In this document: positions 56,410 to 64,000 of the stretch, one piece after another | Layout: each line of letters begins with the position of its first letter | Numbering within the stretch: position 1 is the stretch's first letter | Source of the DNA: Clostridiales bacterium | Lineage (GTDB): Bacteria > Bacillota > Clostridia > Saccharofermentanales > Saccharofermentanaceae | DNA length: 64,000 bases | Reading direction: 5' to 3' | Assembly (NCBI GenBank): GCA_017478485.1 | Contig: JAFVDI010000003.1 | Coordinates: 124,001 to 188,000, forward strand | Program-made: the position numbers and the translations under genes | The notes under the pieces: generated by a model | Database searches by the model: none | Told to the model about the DNA's origin: nothing | The model's input: only the letters and a program-made list of their open reading frames with translations

Positions 56410-57612
56410 ATGGCAAACGTCCTTCTGGCAAGAATGGGTGAGATAACGCTCAAAGGACTTAACAGAGGTTCTTTTGAAATACAACTCAAGAGTAATCTTA
56501 AGTACAGGCTTAAGAGATTCGGTCATCTGAAGATATATCAGAGCCAGAGCAGGATCTGGATCGAACCCAAGGAAGAGGATAATCCCAACTTCGAGAGCAT
56601 GGAGGCGGCACAGGACATCATGAAGGCCGTCTGCCAGGTTTTCGGCATCGTTTCCGTAAGCCTCGCAAGGAAATTCGAGGGCGATTTCGAATCGATCAAG
56701 GAGAACTCGGTCGAGTGCATCAAGGAACTCCTTGCCCAGAATCCCGATTTTGTCACATTCAAAGTCGAGAGCAAACGCGGAAACAAGACGTTCCCGATGA
56801 CTTCACCCGAGATCTGCGAGGAGCTCGGAGGCTATATCCTCGATACATTCCCGCAGCTCAAGGTCAAGGTCAAGAATCCTGATTTCATCCTTAACGTAGA
56901 GATCCGTGAACATAACTATATCTATTCAGGCAAGATGATGGCTCACAGAGGACTTCCCGTCGGTTCCTGCGCAAAGGGCATGCTCCTTTTGTCGGGTGGT
57001 ATCGACAGCCCGGTCGCGGGCTTTATGATGGCATCCCGCGGAATGCCTCTTGATGCCGTATATTTCCATTCGTATCCTTACACGAGCGATCTTGCAAAGC
57101 AGAAGGTAATAGACCTTGCCAAGATCGTATCCGGTTACTCCGGACGAATGACGCTCCATGTTGTAAATTTTACGCAGATCCAGCTTGATCTTTACAAGAA
57201 TTCACCGCAGGACATGCTCACCGTCACGATGAGAAGGATAATGCTTCAGATCGCAGAGCGCCTTGCGCAGAAGAATGACTGCAAGTGCCTTATCACGGGA
57301 GAGAGCCTTGGCCAGGTCGCATCACAGACGATGGAAGCCATTTCGGCAACTAACGAAGTCGTCAAGATGCCTATCCTGAGGCCTCTTATCGGCATGGACA
57401 AGCAGGCTACATGTGACATTTCACGTGACATCGGTGCTTTTGAGACATCGATTCTTCCTTATGAGGACTGCTGCACTGTGTTTGTTGCAAAACACCCAAA
57501 GACTCATCCTCATCCGGAAGACATAATCGAGGCGGAAAAGAACCTCGATATCGAAGCTATGGTTGAAGCCGGTGTTGCCGGAACAGAAGACATCGAGATA
57601 AACCCGTTCTGA
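56410..57612 (+). CDS. thiI: tRNA 4-thiouridine synthase ThiI (no rhodanese domain)
   Basis: A 400-aa protein with an N-terminal ferredoxin-like and THUMP RNA-binding region (about 1-165) and a PP-loop ATP pyrophosphatase with SGGIDS at residues 195-200. It adenylates U8 of tRNA and inserts sulfur to make s4U, and can contribute to thiazole synthesis in some species. The C-terminal rhodanese domain of the enterobacterial protein is missing, as in Bacillus, where sulfur comes straight from the neighbouring desulfurase. GAGG precedes the ATG. The next gene starts 1 bp after the stop. Confidence 0.95.
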   Translation: MANVLLARMGEITLKGLNRGSFEIQLKSNLKYRLKRFGHLKIYQSQSRIWIEPKEEDNPNFESMEAAQDIMKAVCQVFGIVSVSLARKFEGDFESIKENSVECIKELLAQNPDFVTFKVESKRGNKTFPMTSPEICEELGGYILDTFPQLKVKVKNPDFILNVEIREHNYIYSGKMMAHRGLPVGSCAKGMLLLSGGIDSPVAGFMMASRGMPLDAVYFHSYPYTSDLAKQKVIDLAKIVSGYSGRMTLHVVNFTQIQLDLYKNSPQDMLTVTMRRIMLQIAERLAQKNDCKCLITGESLGQVASQTMEAISATNEVVKMPILRPLIGMDKQATCDISRDIGAFETSILPYEDCCTVFVAKHPKTHPHPEDIIEAEKNLDIEAMVEAGVAGTEDIEINPF

Positions 57613-57613
57613 T

Positions 57614-58642
57614 ATGAAGATAGGCAAACTTACAGACGAACAGCTTCAGTCACTGGTATTGAGCAGACTGCCGGCACTTTCCGCCACGACACTTTCGGGA
57701 GCGGGAATAGGCGCCGACTGCGCGTGGATCAGGGCAGGAGAAGACCTTATGGTCACGTCTTCTGATCCGATTACGGCAGGCGGGACCGAGTCGGGTACGC
57801 TTGCCATTCATGTTTCGTGCAATGACATTGCCGCATGCGGAGTCAGGCCTTCGGGAATACTGATAGTGATCATTGCTCCTCCTTCAGTGACGGAAGAGGA
57901 CATCAAGATGACTGTCGACCAGGCCAGCCGTGAGGCGCAGAGCCTTGGGGTAGACATCGTCGGAGGTCATACAGAGGTCTCTGATGCCGTCAATAAGATG
58001 ATCGTTGTTTCCACGGCGTTCGGTCTGATCAGAAAGGGCGGATGCGTTCCTCTCGGAAAGGCGATGCCCGGAGACAGTCTCATAATGACCAAGACAGCCG
58101 GCATCGAAGGCAGCTTTATCGCTGCAAATGAGCACGGGGACAAGCTTTCCGGAAAAGTCAGCGAAGAAGATATTAAAGAGGCCCTCTCATACAAAGAACT
58201 GATCTCTGTAGTAAAGGAGGGAGCTGCATGCGGAAGCCTGATAGCAAGAAATGTAAAATCTGAGAAAGACGGTTTTGTGCGCAGCGCAGTCAATCTCATG
58301 CATGATGTAACCGAAGGAGGCGTGTTCGGAGCTGCTTTTGAGATGGCTGATTTCTCCGGCACCGGTGTTGTGATCGATAAGAGACTGGTTCCTTTTACCG
58401 GCGCAACGACAGCAATATGTGATGCACTCGGCCTCGACCCGTTCAGGCTCATTTCGTCGGGATCCCTGATGATAGCCACACCCGAACCCGAAAGGGTGAT
58501 CGAGGAACTTAAGTCGCAGGGCGTTCCGTCAGCTGTTGTCGGCAGGTTTACGGACAAGTCTGAAGGCGTTTTTTATATCGAAAATGATGGCTCTTATGTC
58601 AAATTGTCGCCTCCCGGGGCAGATGAGATATATAGTATTTGA
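57614..58642 (+). CDS. AIR synthase-related (PurM/HypE-like) protein
   Basis: The 342-aa protein has the PurM-superfamily layout. An N-terminal ATP-binding half has GAGIGADCAWI, SSDPITAGG and a Gly-rich GGHTEVSD loop; the C-terminal half has MHDVTEGGVFG, as in HypE-like enzymes. Members use ATP to activate a carboxyl, amide, thiocarbamoyl or selenide group. It is not a clear ThiL, SelD or PurM. The gene begins 1 bp after thiI with no good ribosome site, so it is translationally coupled to it. A role linked to sulfur transfer is inferred from context only. Confidence 0.8.
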   Translation: MKIGKLTDEQLQSLVLSRLPALSATTLSGAGIGADCAWIRAGEDLMVTSSDPITAGGTESGTLAIHVSCNDIAACGVRPSGILIVIIAPPSVTEEDIKMTVDQASREAQSLGVDIVGGHTEVSDAVNKMIVVSTAFGLIRKGGCVPLGKAMPGDSLIMTKTAGIEGSFIAANEHGDKLSGKVSEEDIKEALSYKELISVVKEGAACGSLIARNVKSEKDGFVRSAVNLMHDVTEGGVFGAAFEMADFSGTGVVIDKRLVPFTGATTAICDALGLDPFRLISSGSLMIATPEPERVIEELKSQGVPSAVVGRFTDKSEGVFYIENDGSYVKLSPPGADEIYSI

Positions 58643-58762
58643 CATTTTGTCAAAAATTGCGGAATACTGTTCTGTTTTCGAATATTTATATATATAATTT
58701 GACAAATTGCTGATGAGGGCAAGGTTTACAGCAGCCAACCCCGAGTTTGCATTTGACAAATG
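58637..58762. promoter_or_regulatory. Three TTTGACA-type palindromes upstream of glyA
   Basis: The 286-bp gap before glyA holds TTTGACA-ttt-TGTCAAA at about 58639-58655, AATTTGaCAAATT at 58696-58708 and CATTTGaCAAATG at 58750-58762. The first straddles the end of the upstream gene. They may be operators for an unknown regulator. I do not see a THF, ZTP or glycine riboswitch consensus here. Confidence 0.4.
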
Positions 58763-58790
58763 ACAATTTCTTAAAGCCAGAAATTTCAAG

Positions 58791-58833
58791 AGGGCTGTGT
58801 GGTTACTGTCAGGACCGCATAGCCTTTTTCTTT
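58791..58833 (+). terminator. Hairpin terminator or attenuator before glyA
   Basis: GGCTGTGTGGT (58793-58803) pairs with ACCGCATAGCC (58814-58824) with two G-U pairs, followed by T5-C-T4. It lies 150 bp after the AIR-synthase-like gene and about 95 bp before glyA, so it may end the upstream operon, a small RNA or an attenuated leader. Between it and glyA the sequence is AT-rich, with TATAAA at 58880-58885 as a candidate -10. Confidence 0.65.
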
Positions 58834-58928
58834 TGGGTATTTTGTCCTTTTATTCAAGTTTACTAATGTATATTTTTAATATAAAATACCCTCGTTAGAT
58901 TTCTTTAATCCCAAGGAGGATGTTCCAT

Positions 58929-60170
58929 ATGTACGACCACATTAAGTTCGAAGATCCCGAAGTTTATTCCGCAATAATGCAGGAAATCGGCCGTCAGCGT
59001 AACAAGATCGAGCTGATCGCTTCTGAGAACACTGTATCTGAAGCAGTTCTTGAAGCAGCAGGTTCTCCTCTCACCAACAAGTATGCTGAAGGTTATCCGG
59101 GAAAGCGTTATTACGGCGGCTGCGAGTATGTTGATATCGTTGAGCAGCTCGCTATCGACAGGGCAAAGCAGCTTTTTGGTGCCGAACATGTTAACGTTCA
59201 GCCTCACTCCGGCGCACAGGCTAACACGGCTGTTTATTTTGCAGTTCTCGAACCGGGTGACAAGATCTTAGGTCTTGACCTTTCACACGGAGGACACCTC
59301 ACACACGGTATGAAGCTCAATGTCTCAGGCAGAACATATGAGTCTGAGTTCTATCAGGTAGACCCCGAGACACAGATGCTCAATTATGAGACCATCCGTC
59401 AGAGAGCTCTCGAAGTTAAGCCTAAGATCATCGTTGCAGGAGCTTCCGCATACCCCAGGATCATCGATTTCAAGAAGTTCAGAGAGATCGCTGATGAAGT
59501 CGGCGCTTATCTCTTCGTAGATATGGCACACATTGCAGGTCTTGTTGCTGCAGGACTTCACCCGAATCCGGTTCCCTACGCTGATTTCGTTACTACAACT
59601 ACACATAAGACACTCCGCGGTCCCCGTGGCGGTATCATCATGTGCAAGGAAGAGTACGCTAAGAAGATCAATTCCGCGGTATTCCCGGGACAGCAGGGCG
59701 GCCCTCTCATGCATATCATCGCTGCTAAGGCTGTTGCTTTCAAGGAAGCTCTTTCACCTGAGTTCAGACAGTATGCAGCTCAGATCATCAGCAACGCTAA
59801 GGCTATGAGCGAAACGCTCCTTTCAAGAGGTGTTAACCTCGTATCCGGCGGCACAGACAACCACCTCATGCTGATCGACCTCAGAGGCACAGGCGTTACA
59901 GGTAAGGAGCTCCAGGAGAGACTCGACGACTGCAACATCACAGCTAACAAGAACACTATTCCTTTCGATCCCGAGAAGCCTATGGTTACATCCGGCGTTC
60001 GTATCGGTACTCCTGCAGTTACTGCAAGAGGCTTCAAGGAAGAAGACTGCAAGGTCGTTGCAGAGTGCATCGCTGACTGCATCTTCGACTATGAGAACAA
60101 GAAGGCTGATGTTATCGCAAGAGTTAAGACTCTTACCGATAAGTATCCCATCTATCCTGACATTAAGTAA
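58929..60170 (+). CDS. glyA: Serine hydroxymethyltransferase
   Basis: A 413-aa PLP enzyme. It shows the family N-terminus ([11 protein letters not shown]), [18 protein letters not shown] and the PLP lysine motif [14 protein letters not shown]. It converts serine and tetrahydrofolate to glycine and 5,10-methylene-THF, feeding one-carbon metabolism. The ATG at 58929 is chosen because AAGGAGG ends at 58919; an ATG at 58920 touches the ribosome site itself. The codon use is notably uniform, suggesting high expression. The rarA gene follows after 11 bp. Confidence 0.96.
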   Translation: MYDHIKFEDPEVYSAIMQEIGRQRNKIELIASENTVSEAVLEAAGSPLTNKYAEGYPGKRYYGGCEYVDIVEQLAIDRAKQLFGAEHVNVQPHSGAQANTAVYFAVLEPGDKILGLDLSHGGHLTHGMKLNVSGRTYESEFYQVDPETQMLNYETIRQRALEVKPKIIVAGASAYPRIIDFKKFREIADEVGAYLFVDMAHIAGLVAAGLHPNPVPYADFVTTTTHKTLRGPRGGIIMCKEEYAKKINSAVFPGQQGGPLMHIIAAKAVAFKEALSPEFRQYAAQIISNAKAMSETLLSRGVNLVSGGTDNHLMLIDLRGTGVTGKELQERLDDCNITANKNTIPFDPEKPMVTSGVRIGTPAVTARGFKEEDCKVVAECIADCIFDYENKKADVIARVKTLTDKYPIYPDIK

Positions 60171-60181
60171 GGAATTACGAT

Positions 60182-61504
60182 TTGGCTGACTTAAGCAAAG
60201 GGAAATCAGAGCCCCTGGCTTTTAGGATGTCTCCCCGTACTCTCGATGAGTATGCCGGGCAGGAACACATAATAGGCAAGGGCAAAATGCTCAGAAGAAT
60301 GATCGAGGCAGACCGTCTGTCCTCGATTATCCTTTTTGGGCCTCCCGGAGTCGGAAAGACCGCTCTGGCCAGAGTCATCGCCAACACCACGGAGTCCCGT
60401 TTTGAAAGGCTCAATGCCGTTACTGCAGGTGTGTCTGACATCAAGAAGGTCACGGAAGATGCGCGAAATCCGATAATTTCGGAAGGCCGCAAGACAGTCC
60501 TTTTCATCGACGAGATCCACAGATTCAATAAACTTCAGCAGGACGCGCTCCTTCCGTTCGTGGAGGACGGTACTGTCGTGCTGATCGGAGCAACGACCGA
60601 GAATCCCTATTTCGAGGTCAACAAGGCTCTGGTCTCGCGTTCAACTGTCCTGCAGCTCAAGCCGCTTGAGCCTGCCGACATTGCTAAAGTCTTAAGAAAT
60701 GCAATGGAAGACAAGGAACGCGGTTTCGGAAACATCGACATAAAGTGCGATGAGAGCGTTCTTCTCAAGATAGCCGAGACATCCAACGGAGATGCCCGTT
60801 CGGCGCTGAATGCTTTTGAACTCGCAGTTGTGACCACTCCGCCTTCTTCTGATGGTTCTGTCGTCATAACAGACGAGGTCATGAAGGAATGCATGCAGAA
60901 CAGAGCGGTCATCTTCGATAAGGACGCCGAATATCATTACGACAACATCAGCGCCATGATCAAGTCCATGAGGGGCTCTGATCCGGATGCCGCGATCCTT
61001 TATCTCGCCAGGGCTTTGAAGGCCGGTGAGGATATAGAATTCCTCGCAAGAAGGATCATGATTTGCGCATCTGAAGATGTCGGTATGGCCAATCCCAATG
61101 CTCTTCTCGTTGCCACAGCTGCTTATGACTGCGCTAAAGCGGTCGGAATGCCTGAGGCAAGGATCCCGCTTGCGCAGGCATGCATTACCGTAGCGACCTC
61201 GCCTAAGTCTAACGCATCGTATCTTGCCATAGATAAGGCGCTCTCAGACGTAGGCAACAGTGATACCGGAGTCGTTCCGATGCACCTGAGGAATGCTCCT
61301 GCAAAGGGAATGAAAGAACTCGGATATTCCGTAGGATACAAGTACCCGCACGATTTCCCGGGACATGTCACAAAACAGCAGTATATGACCGACAAGACGC
61401 TTGGCAGGACCTACTATGAGCCTACCGATATCGGTTATGAGACAAAGGTCAGGCAGTATCTGGACTATGTAAAGAAAATGACGGAAGGGGAGTCCGATTC
61501 GTGA
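60182..61504 (+). CDS. rarA: Replication-associated recombination protein RarA (MgsA)
   Basis: A 440-aa AAA+ ATPase. Walker A is GPPGVGKTALA, Walker B is LFIDEIHRF, sensor 1 is GATTENPYFE, and the C-terminal part ends with the HDFPGHV and YMTD-type motif of the family. RarA acts at stalled replication forks and is related to clamp loaders. The start is a TTG at 60182: TAAGGA overlapping the glyA stop gives an 8-base spacing, and the N-terminal family pattern starts right after; the next ATG would be 15 residues later. It is co-transcribed with glyA and dtd. Confidence 0.93.
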   Translation: MADLSKGKSEPLAFRMSPRTLDEYAGQEHIIGKGKMLRRMIEADRLSSIILFGPPGVGKTALARVIANTTESRFERLNAVTAGVSDIKKVTEDARNPIISEGRKTVLFIDEIHRFNKLQQDALLPFVEDGTVVLIGATTENPYFEVNKALVSRSTVLQLKPLEPADIAKVLRNAMEDKERGFGNIDIKCDESVLLKIAETSNGDARSALNAFELAVVTTPPSSDGSVVITDEVMKECMQNRAVIFDKDAEYHYDNISAMIKSMRGSDPDAAILYLARALKAGEDIEFLARRIMICASEDVGMANPNALLVATAAYDCAKAVGMPEARIPLAQACITVATSPKSNASYLAIDKALSDVGNSDTGVVPMHLRNAPAKGMKELGYSVGYKYPHDFPGHVTKQQYMTDKTLGRTYYEPTDIGYETKVRQYLDYVKKMTEGESDS

Positions 61505-61947
61505 GATTCGTTATCCAGCGTGTAACTTCGGCTAAAGTCGACATAGACGGAAAGACGAAAGGCAGCATAGGCAAAGGCCTTATGTTGCTTATCGGCATCG
61601 GGAAAGGCGATGATGAGGCAATTGCCGACAAGCTTATTTCCAAGATGATCGGTCTGCGTATTTTTGCCGACAGTGAAGGGAAGACCAATCTCGACCTTTC
61701 CCAGGTCGGCGGCGGTCTGCTTCTTGTATCACAGTTCACCCTGTATGCAGATTGCAAAAAAGGCCACAGACCGGGATTTACCGATGCCTGCGACCCTCAA
61801 AGGGCGGAAGAACTGTACGGCTATATAGTCAGAAAGTGCTCAGAGTCAGTAAATGAAGTCGGTTGCGGCGAATTCGGAGCCGACATGCAGGTTTCTCTGA
61901 CCAATGACGGACCATTCACGATAATCCTTGATTCCGACCGTCTGTGA
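61501..61947 (+). CDS. dtd: D-aminoacyl-tRNA deacylase
   Basis: The 148-aa protein has the two DTD signatures, SQFTLYADCKKG and TNDGPFTI (the Gly-cisPro motif), with MRFVIQRV at the start. It hydrolyses D-amino acids and misattached glycine from tRNA. It uses a GTG start that overlaps the rarA stop (GTGA, 4 bp). No terminator hairpin is visible between it and clpX. Confidence 0.95.
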   Translation: MRFVIQRVTSAKVDIDGKTKGSIGKGLMLLIGIGKGDDEAIADKLISKMIGLRIFADSEGKTNLDLSQVGGGLLLVSQFTLYADCKKGHRPGFTDACDPQRAEELYGYIVRKCSESVNEVGCGEFGADMQVSLTNDGPFTIILDSDRL

Positions 61948-62072
61948 CAGCATTTTCACGCACTTGAAATATAAGTAATGCAGAACTTTTGTATAATTAC
62001 TTATATTGTAATAAAATATATCGGTCGGACTGTCTTTGTCAGTCTTTCCGAAACACCAAAAGGGAGTTCAAA

Positions 62073-63401
62073 ATGGCGAATTCTAAAAATACATACGGCG
62101 GCGGAGATTCTAGGGAGATCCTGAGCTGCTCATTCTGCGGAAAGTCCGAATACGAAGTTCCGAGACTCTTTTCGGGCGTAAACTGCTATATCTGCATCGA
62201 CTGCATCAGAACGGCATATGGGATCATTGCCGAAGAAGAGAAGGTCAATAAGAAGCGCAAGATGCGCTCCATCAAGCCTAAGAAGCTCGTAACTCCCCAT
62301 CAGATCAAGGACATGCTCGATCAGTATGTCGTTGGTCAGGATGATGCCAAGGTTGCGCTCTCTGTTGCTGTCTACAACCACTACAAGAGGGTTTATACAG
62401 ATCTTCCTTCAGATGAGACAGAACTCCAGAAGAGTAATATCCTGCTCCTCGGACCTACAGGTTCGGGTAAGACGCTCCTTGCTCAGACGCTTGCAAGGAT
62501 CCTCAACGTGCCTTTTGCGGTAGCTGATGCCACCAGCCTTACACAGGCAGGCTACGTCGGTGAAGACGTTGAGAATATTCTCTTAAAGCTCATCATTGCG
62601 GCTGATTACGATATCGAGCGTGCCCAGATCGGCATCGTTTACATCGATGAGGTCGACAAGATCACCAAGAAATCAGAGAACGTTTCGATCACACGAGACG
62701 TCAGCGGAGAAGGCGTACAGCAGGCGCTCCTCAAGATCCTTGAGAGCACCATCGCAAACGTTCCTCCCAAGGGCGGAAGGAAGCACCCGAACGAAGAGTG
62801 CATCAAGATCGATACGACAAATATCCTTTTCATCTGCGGAGGCGCGTTTGACGGTCTTGATGACATCATCGCCAACCGTGTTGAGCAGAAGCAGTTCGGT
62901 TTCGGTGCGGATGTCCAGTCACGCCGCGACATGAACAGCGGTATCTACTATCACGAAGTTAAGCCGGATGACCTTATGAAGTTCGGTCTTATCCCTGAGT
63001 TCATCGGACGTATTCCGGTAACCGTTGCACTTGACAGGCTTGACTCAGATGCGCTCGTAAGAGTTCTCACAGAACCCAAGAATGCTATCGTTAAGCAGTA
63101 TCAGAAGATCCTCAAGATGGACGATGTTGACCTCAAGTTCGAGGAAGATGCCATCAGAGCCATCGCCGATAAGGCTGTAGAGCAGAATACCGGTGCAAGA
63201 GGACTCCGTGCCATCATCGAAGAGACGATGAGACAGGTAATGTTTGACGTTCCTTCCGAGCACGATATCAGGGAGTGCATCATCAAGAAGGAATGCATTA
63301 CAGAAGGCAAGCAGCCGATCCTCATTTATAAGAACGGTACCAGCGAAAAGCCTGTGGGAACCAATGAGGGAAGCGGAAGTACCGCACTCGGCGTAAGCTG
63401 A
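62073..63401 (+). CDS. clpX: ClpX ATPase subunit of the ClpXP protease
   Basis: A 442-aa AAA+ unfoldase. A four-cysteine zinc-binding domain is present (CSFCG, then CYICIDC, residues 14-40). Walker A is [11 protein letters not shown], the pore loop lies in the VGEDVEN region, and Walker B is VYIDEVDKI. It recognises and unfolds substrates for ClpP; no clpP lies in the window. The ATG at 62073 follows AAAGGGAG. A TATAAT at 61992-61997 is a candidate -10 for its own promoter, about 75 bp upstream. Confidence 0.96.
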   Translation: MANSKNTYGGGDSREILSCSFCGKSEYEVPRLFSGVNCYICIDCIRTAYGIIAEEEKVNKKRKMRSIKPKKLVTPHQIKDMLDQYVVGQDDAKVALSVAVYNHYKRVYTDLPSDETELQKSNILLLGPTGSGKTLLAQTLARILNVPFAVADATSLTQAGYVGEDVENILLKLIIAADYDIERAQIGIVYIDEVDKITKKSENVSITRDVSGEGVQQALLKILESTIANVPPKGGRKHPNEECIKIDTTNILFICGGAFDGLDDIIANRVEQKQFGFGADVQSRRDMNSGIYYHEVKPDDLMKFGLIPEFIGRIPVTVALDRLDSDALVRVLTEPKNAIVKQYQKILKMDDVDLKFEEDAIRAIADKAVEQNTGARGLRAIIEETMRQVMFDVPSEHDIRECIIKKECITEGKQPILIYKNGTSEKPVGTNEGSGSTALGVS

Positions 63402-63439
63402 TGATCTAGGGAACAACAATTTCAGAGGGGAGAATAAAC

Positions 63440-64000
63440 ATGGCAGAATCTTATAATCTTTGTCTTGATATCGGCGGTACAAAAGTTCTCGGCGTTATCT
63501 TCAATTCAAAGCGTGAGATAGTTTACCGCATGAAGAAGAAGACAAAGTCCGGCGGTGATTCTTCACAGAACATAGAAGATCTCATCATCAGTGTCGTAAA
63601 AGATCTGCTCGACGGTTCAGGCATTAAGAAGAGCCAGATCCATGCAATTGCCGCAGGCGCTCCCGGCGTTATCAACCAGGACAGCGGAATAGTTCTTTTC
63701 TCACCCAATCTTCCCTGGAGGAACTATAACATCAGGAAACCGATCGAAGACATGTTCGGTGTTCCTTTCTATATCGGGAACGATGTAAACGTAGGCGTTT
63801 TAGGCGAATACAAGTTCGGTGCCGCCAAGGGCTACGAGAACGTGGTTGGCCTTTTCGTTGGCACCGGAATGGGCGGCGGACTCATCCTTAATGGTGAGCT
63901 TTACACAGGCAACCAGTTCAAGGCAGCTGAGTACGGACATATGATCCTCGATCCTGAGGGGCCTTTGTGCAACTGCGGACAGAGAGGATGCCTTGAAGCA
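63440..64000 (+). CDS. ROK-family sugar kinase (partial, right edge)
   Basis: The first 187 residues of a ROK protein, cut off by the window. Visible features are the phosphate loop DIGGTK (about residues 10-15), GNDVN, GTGMGGG, EYGHM and the zinc-type CNCGQRGCLEA motif. No N-terminal HTH is present, so it is a kinase rather than a ROK repressor; glucokinase is likely because GlcK-type ROK enzymes in Firmicutes look like this. It lies 38 bp after clpX, with AGAGGGGAG as ribosome site. Confidence 0.88.
   Translation, partial: MAESYNLCLDIGGTKVLGVIFNSKREIVYRMKKKTKSGGDSSQNIEDLIISVVKDLLDGSGIKKSQIHAIAAGAPGVINQDSGIVLFSPNLPWRNYNIRKPIEDMFGVPFYIGNDVNVGVLGEYKFGAAKGYENVVGLFVGTGMGGGLILNGELYTGNQFKAAEYGHMILDPEGPLCNCGQRGCLEA

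Noticed and set aside
58696..58708. CodY box
   Set aside because: AATTTGaCAAATT is shorter than AATTTTCnGAAAATT and differs at the central positions.
58643..58928. THF, ZTP, glycine riboswitch or T-box ahead of glyA
   Set aside because: I could not find the conserved cores of these RNAs by eye; only palindromes and one hairpin are clear.
1..64000. Prophage, integrative element or insertion sequence
   Set aside because: No integrase, transposase, terminal repeats or phage structural genes were seen; the tRNA-Leu 3' end has no visible duplicate as an attachment site in the window.

Overview
The window looks like a chromosomal segment of a low-to-middle GC Gram-positive anaerobe of the class Clostridia. 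The grounds are AddAB in place of RecBCD, the phoH-pgpH-ybeY-era-recO order, strong AGGAGG-type ribosome sites, TTGACA/TATAAT promoters, T-run terminators, an EFR1-type flavodoxin/ferredoxin protein, a fumarate-reductase-like operon and large BspA-type surface proteins. I cannot place it to genus. I found no phage, insertion sequence, CRISPR array or rRNA operon. The region is densely packed and almost all of it is assignable.

Layout. 0-7 kb: the end of an unknown gene, a soluble sugar-sensor-like diguanylate cyclase, a flotillin (minus strand), and a small metal-response operon (ArsR-family sensor, free HMA metal chaperone, P1B zinc/cadmium ATPase) behind a clear promoter and operator. 7-15.7 kb: addB-addA for double-strand-break repair, then a convergent pair on the minus strand (tadA and a YfcE-like phosphodiesterase). 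15.8-28.6 kb: three secreted surface proteins (961, 2583 and 578 aa) built from signal peptide, Pro/Glu/Thr-rich stalk, BspA leucine-rich repeats, InlB-type repeats and one shared lysine-rich C-terminal tail. A fourth relative (309 aa) sits alone at 46.6 kb behind a tRNA-Leu. 28.6-34.8 kb: cysteine synthase, a DUF2975/YozG-type membrane-protein and regulator pair, two further membrane proteins, and a glycosyltransferase with a flippase-like membrane protein. 34.8-36 kb: a LarA-type racemase on the minus strand.

36.1-43.9 kb: a long operon (ymdB-like, lspA, rluD-type, phoH, pgpH, a YbeY-Era fusion, recO) covering RNA maturation, ribosome assembly, c-di-AMP turnover and repair. 43.9-46.3 kb: a Rad3-type iron-sulfur helicase with an N-terminal nuclease domain, minus strand. 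46.4-48.5 kb: tRNA-Leu(CAG), the fourth surface protein and a HAD phosphatase. 48.5-55 kb: a redox block with a three-subunit fumarate-reductase-like complex, a DUF362 ferredoxin protein, an SDR, an unrecognised protein and an EFR1 protein. 55-58.6 kb: cysteine desulfurase, ThiI and an AIR-synthase-like protein. 58.9-64 kb: glyA-rarA-dtd, clpX and the start of a ROK sugar kinase that runs off the right edge.

Most notable points: one continuous reading frame joins YbeY to Era, two ribosome-assembly factors that are normally separate; four secreted proteins share a basic C-terminal module ending in an invariant NCG and lysine-rich stretch; the giant 2583-aa protein carries 23 InlB-type repeats with an exact 639-bp higher-order period; the fumarate-reductase-like flavoprotein lacks the FAD-linking histidine; and an unrecognised protein is translationally coupled into a ferredoxin-rich operon.
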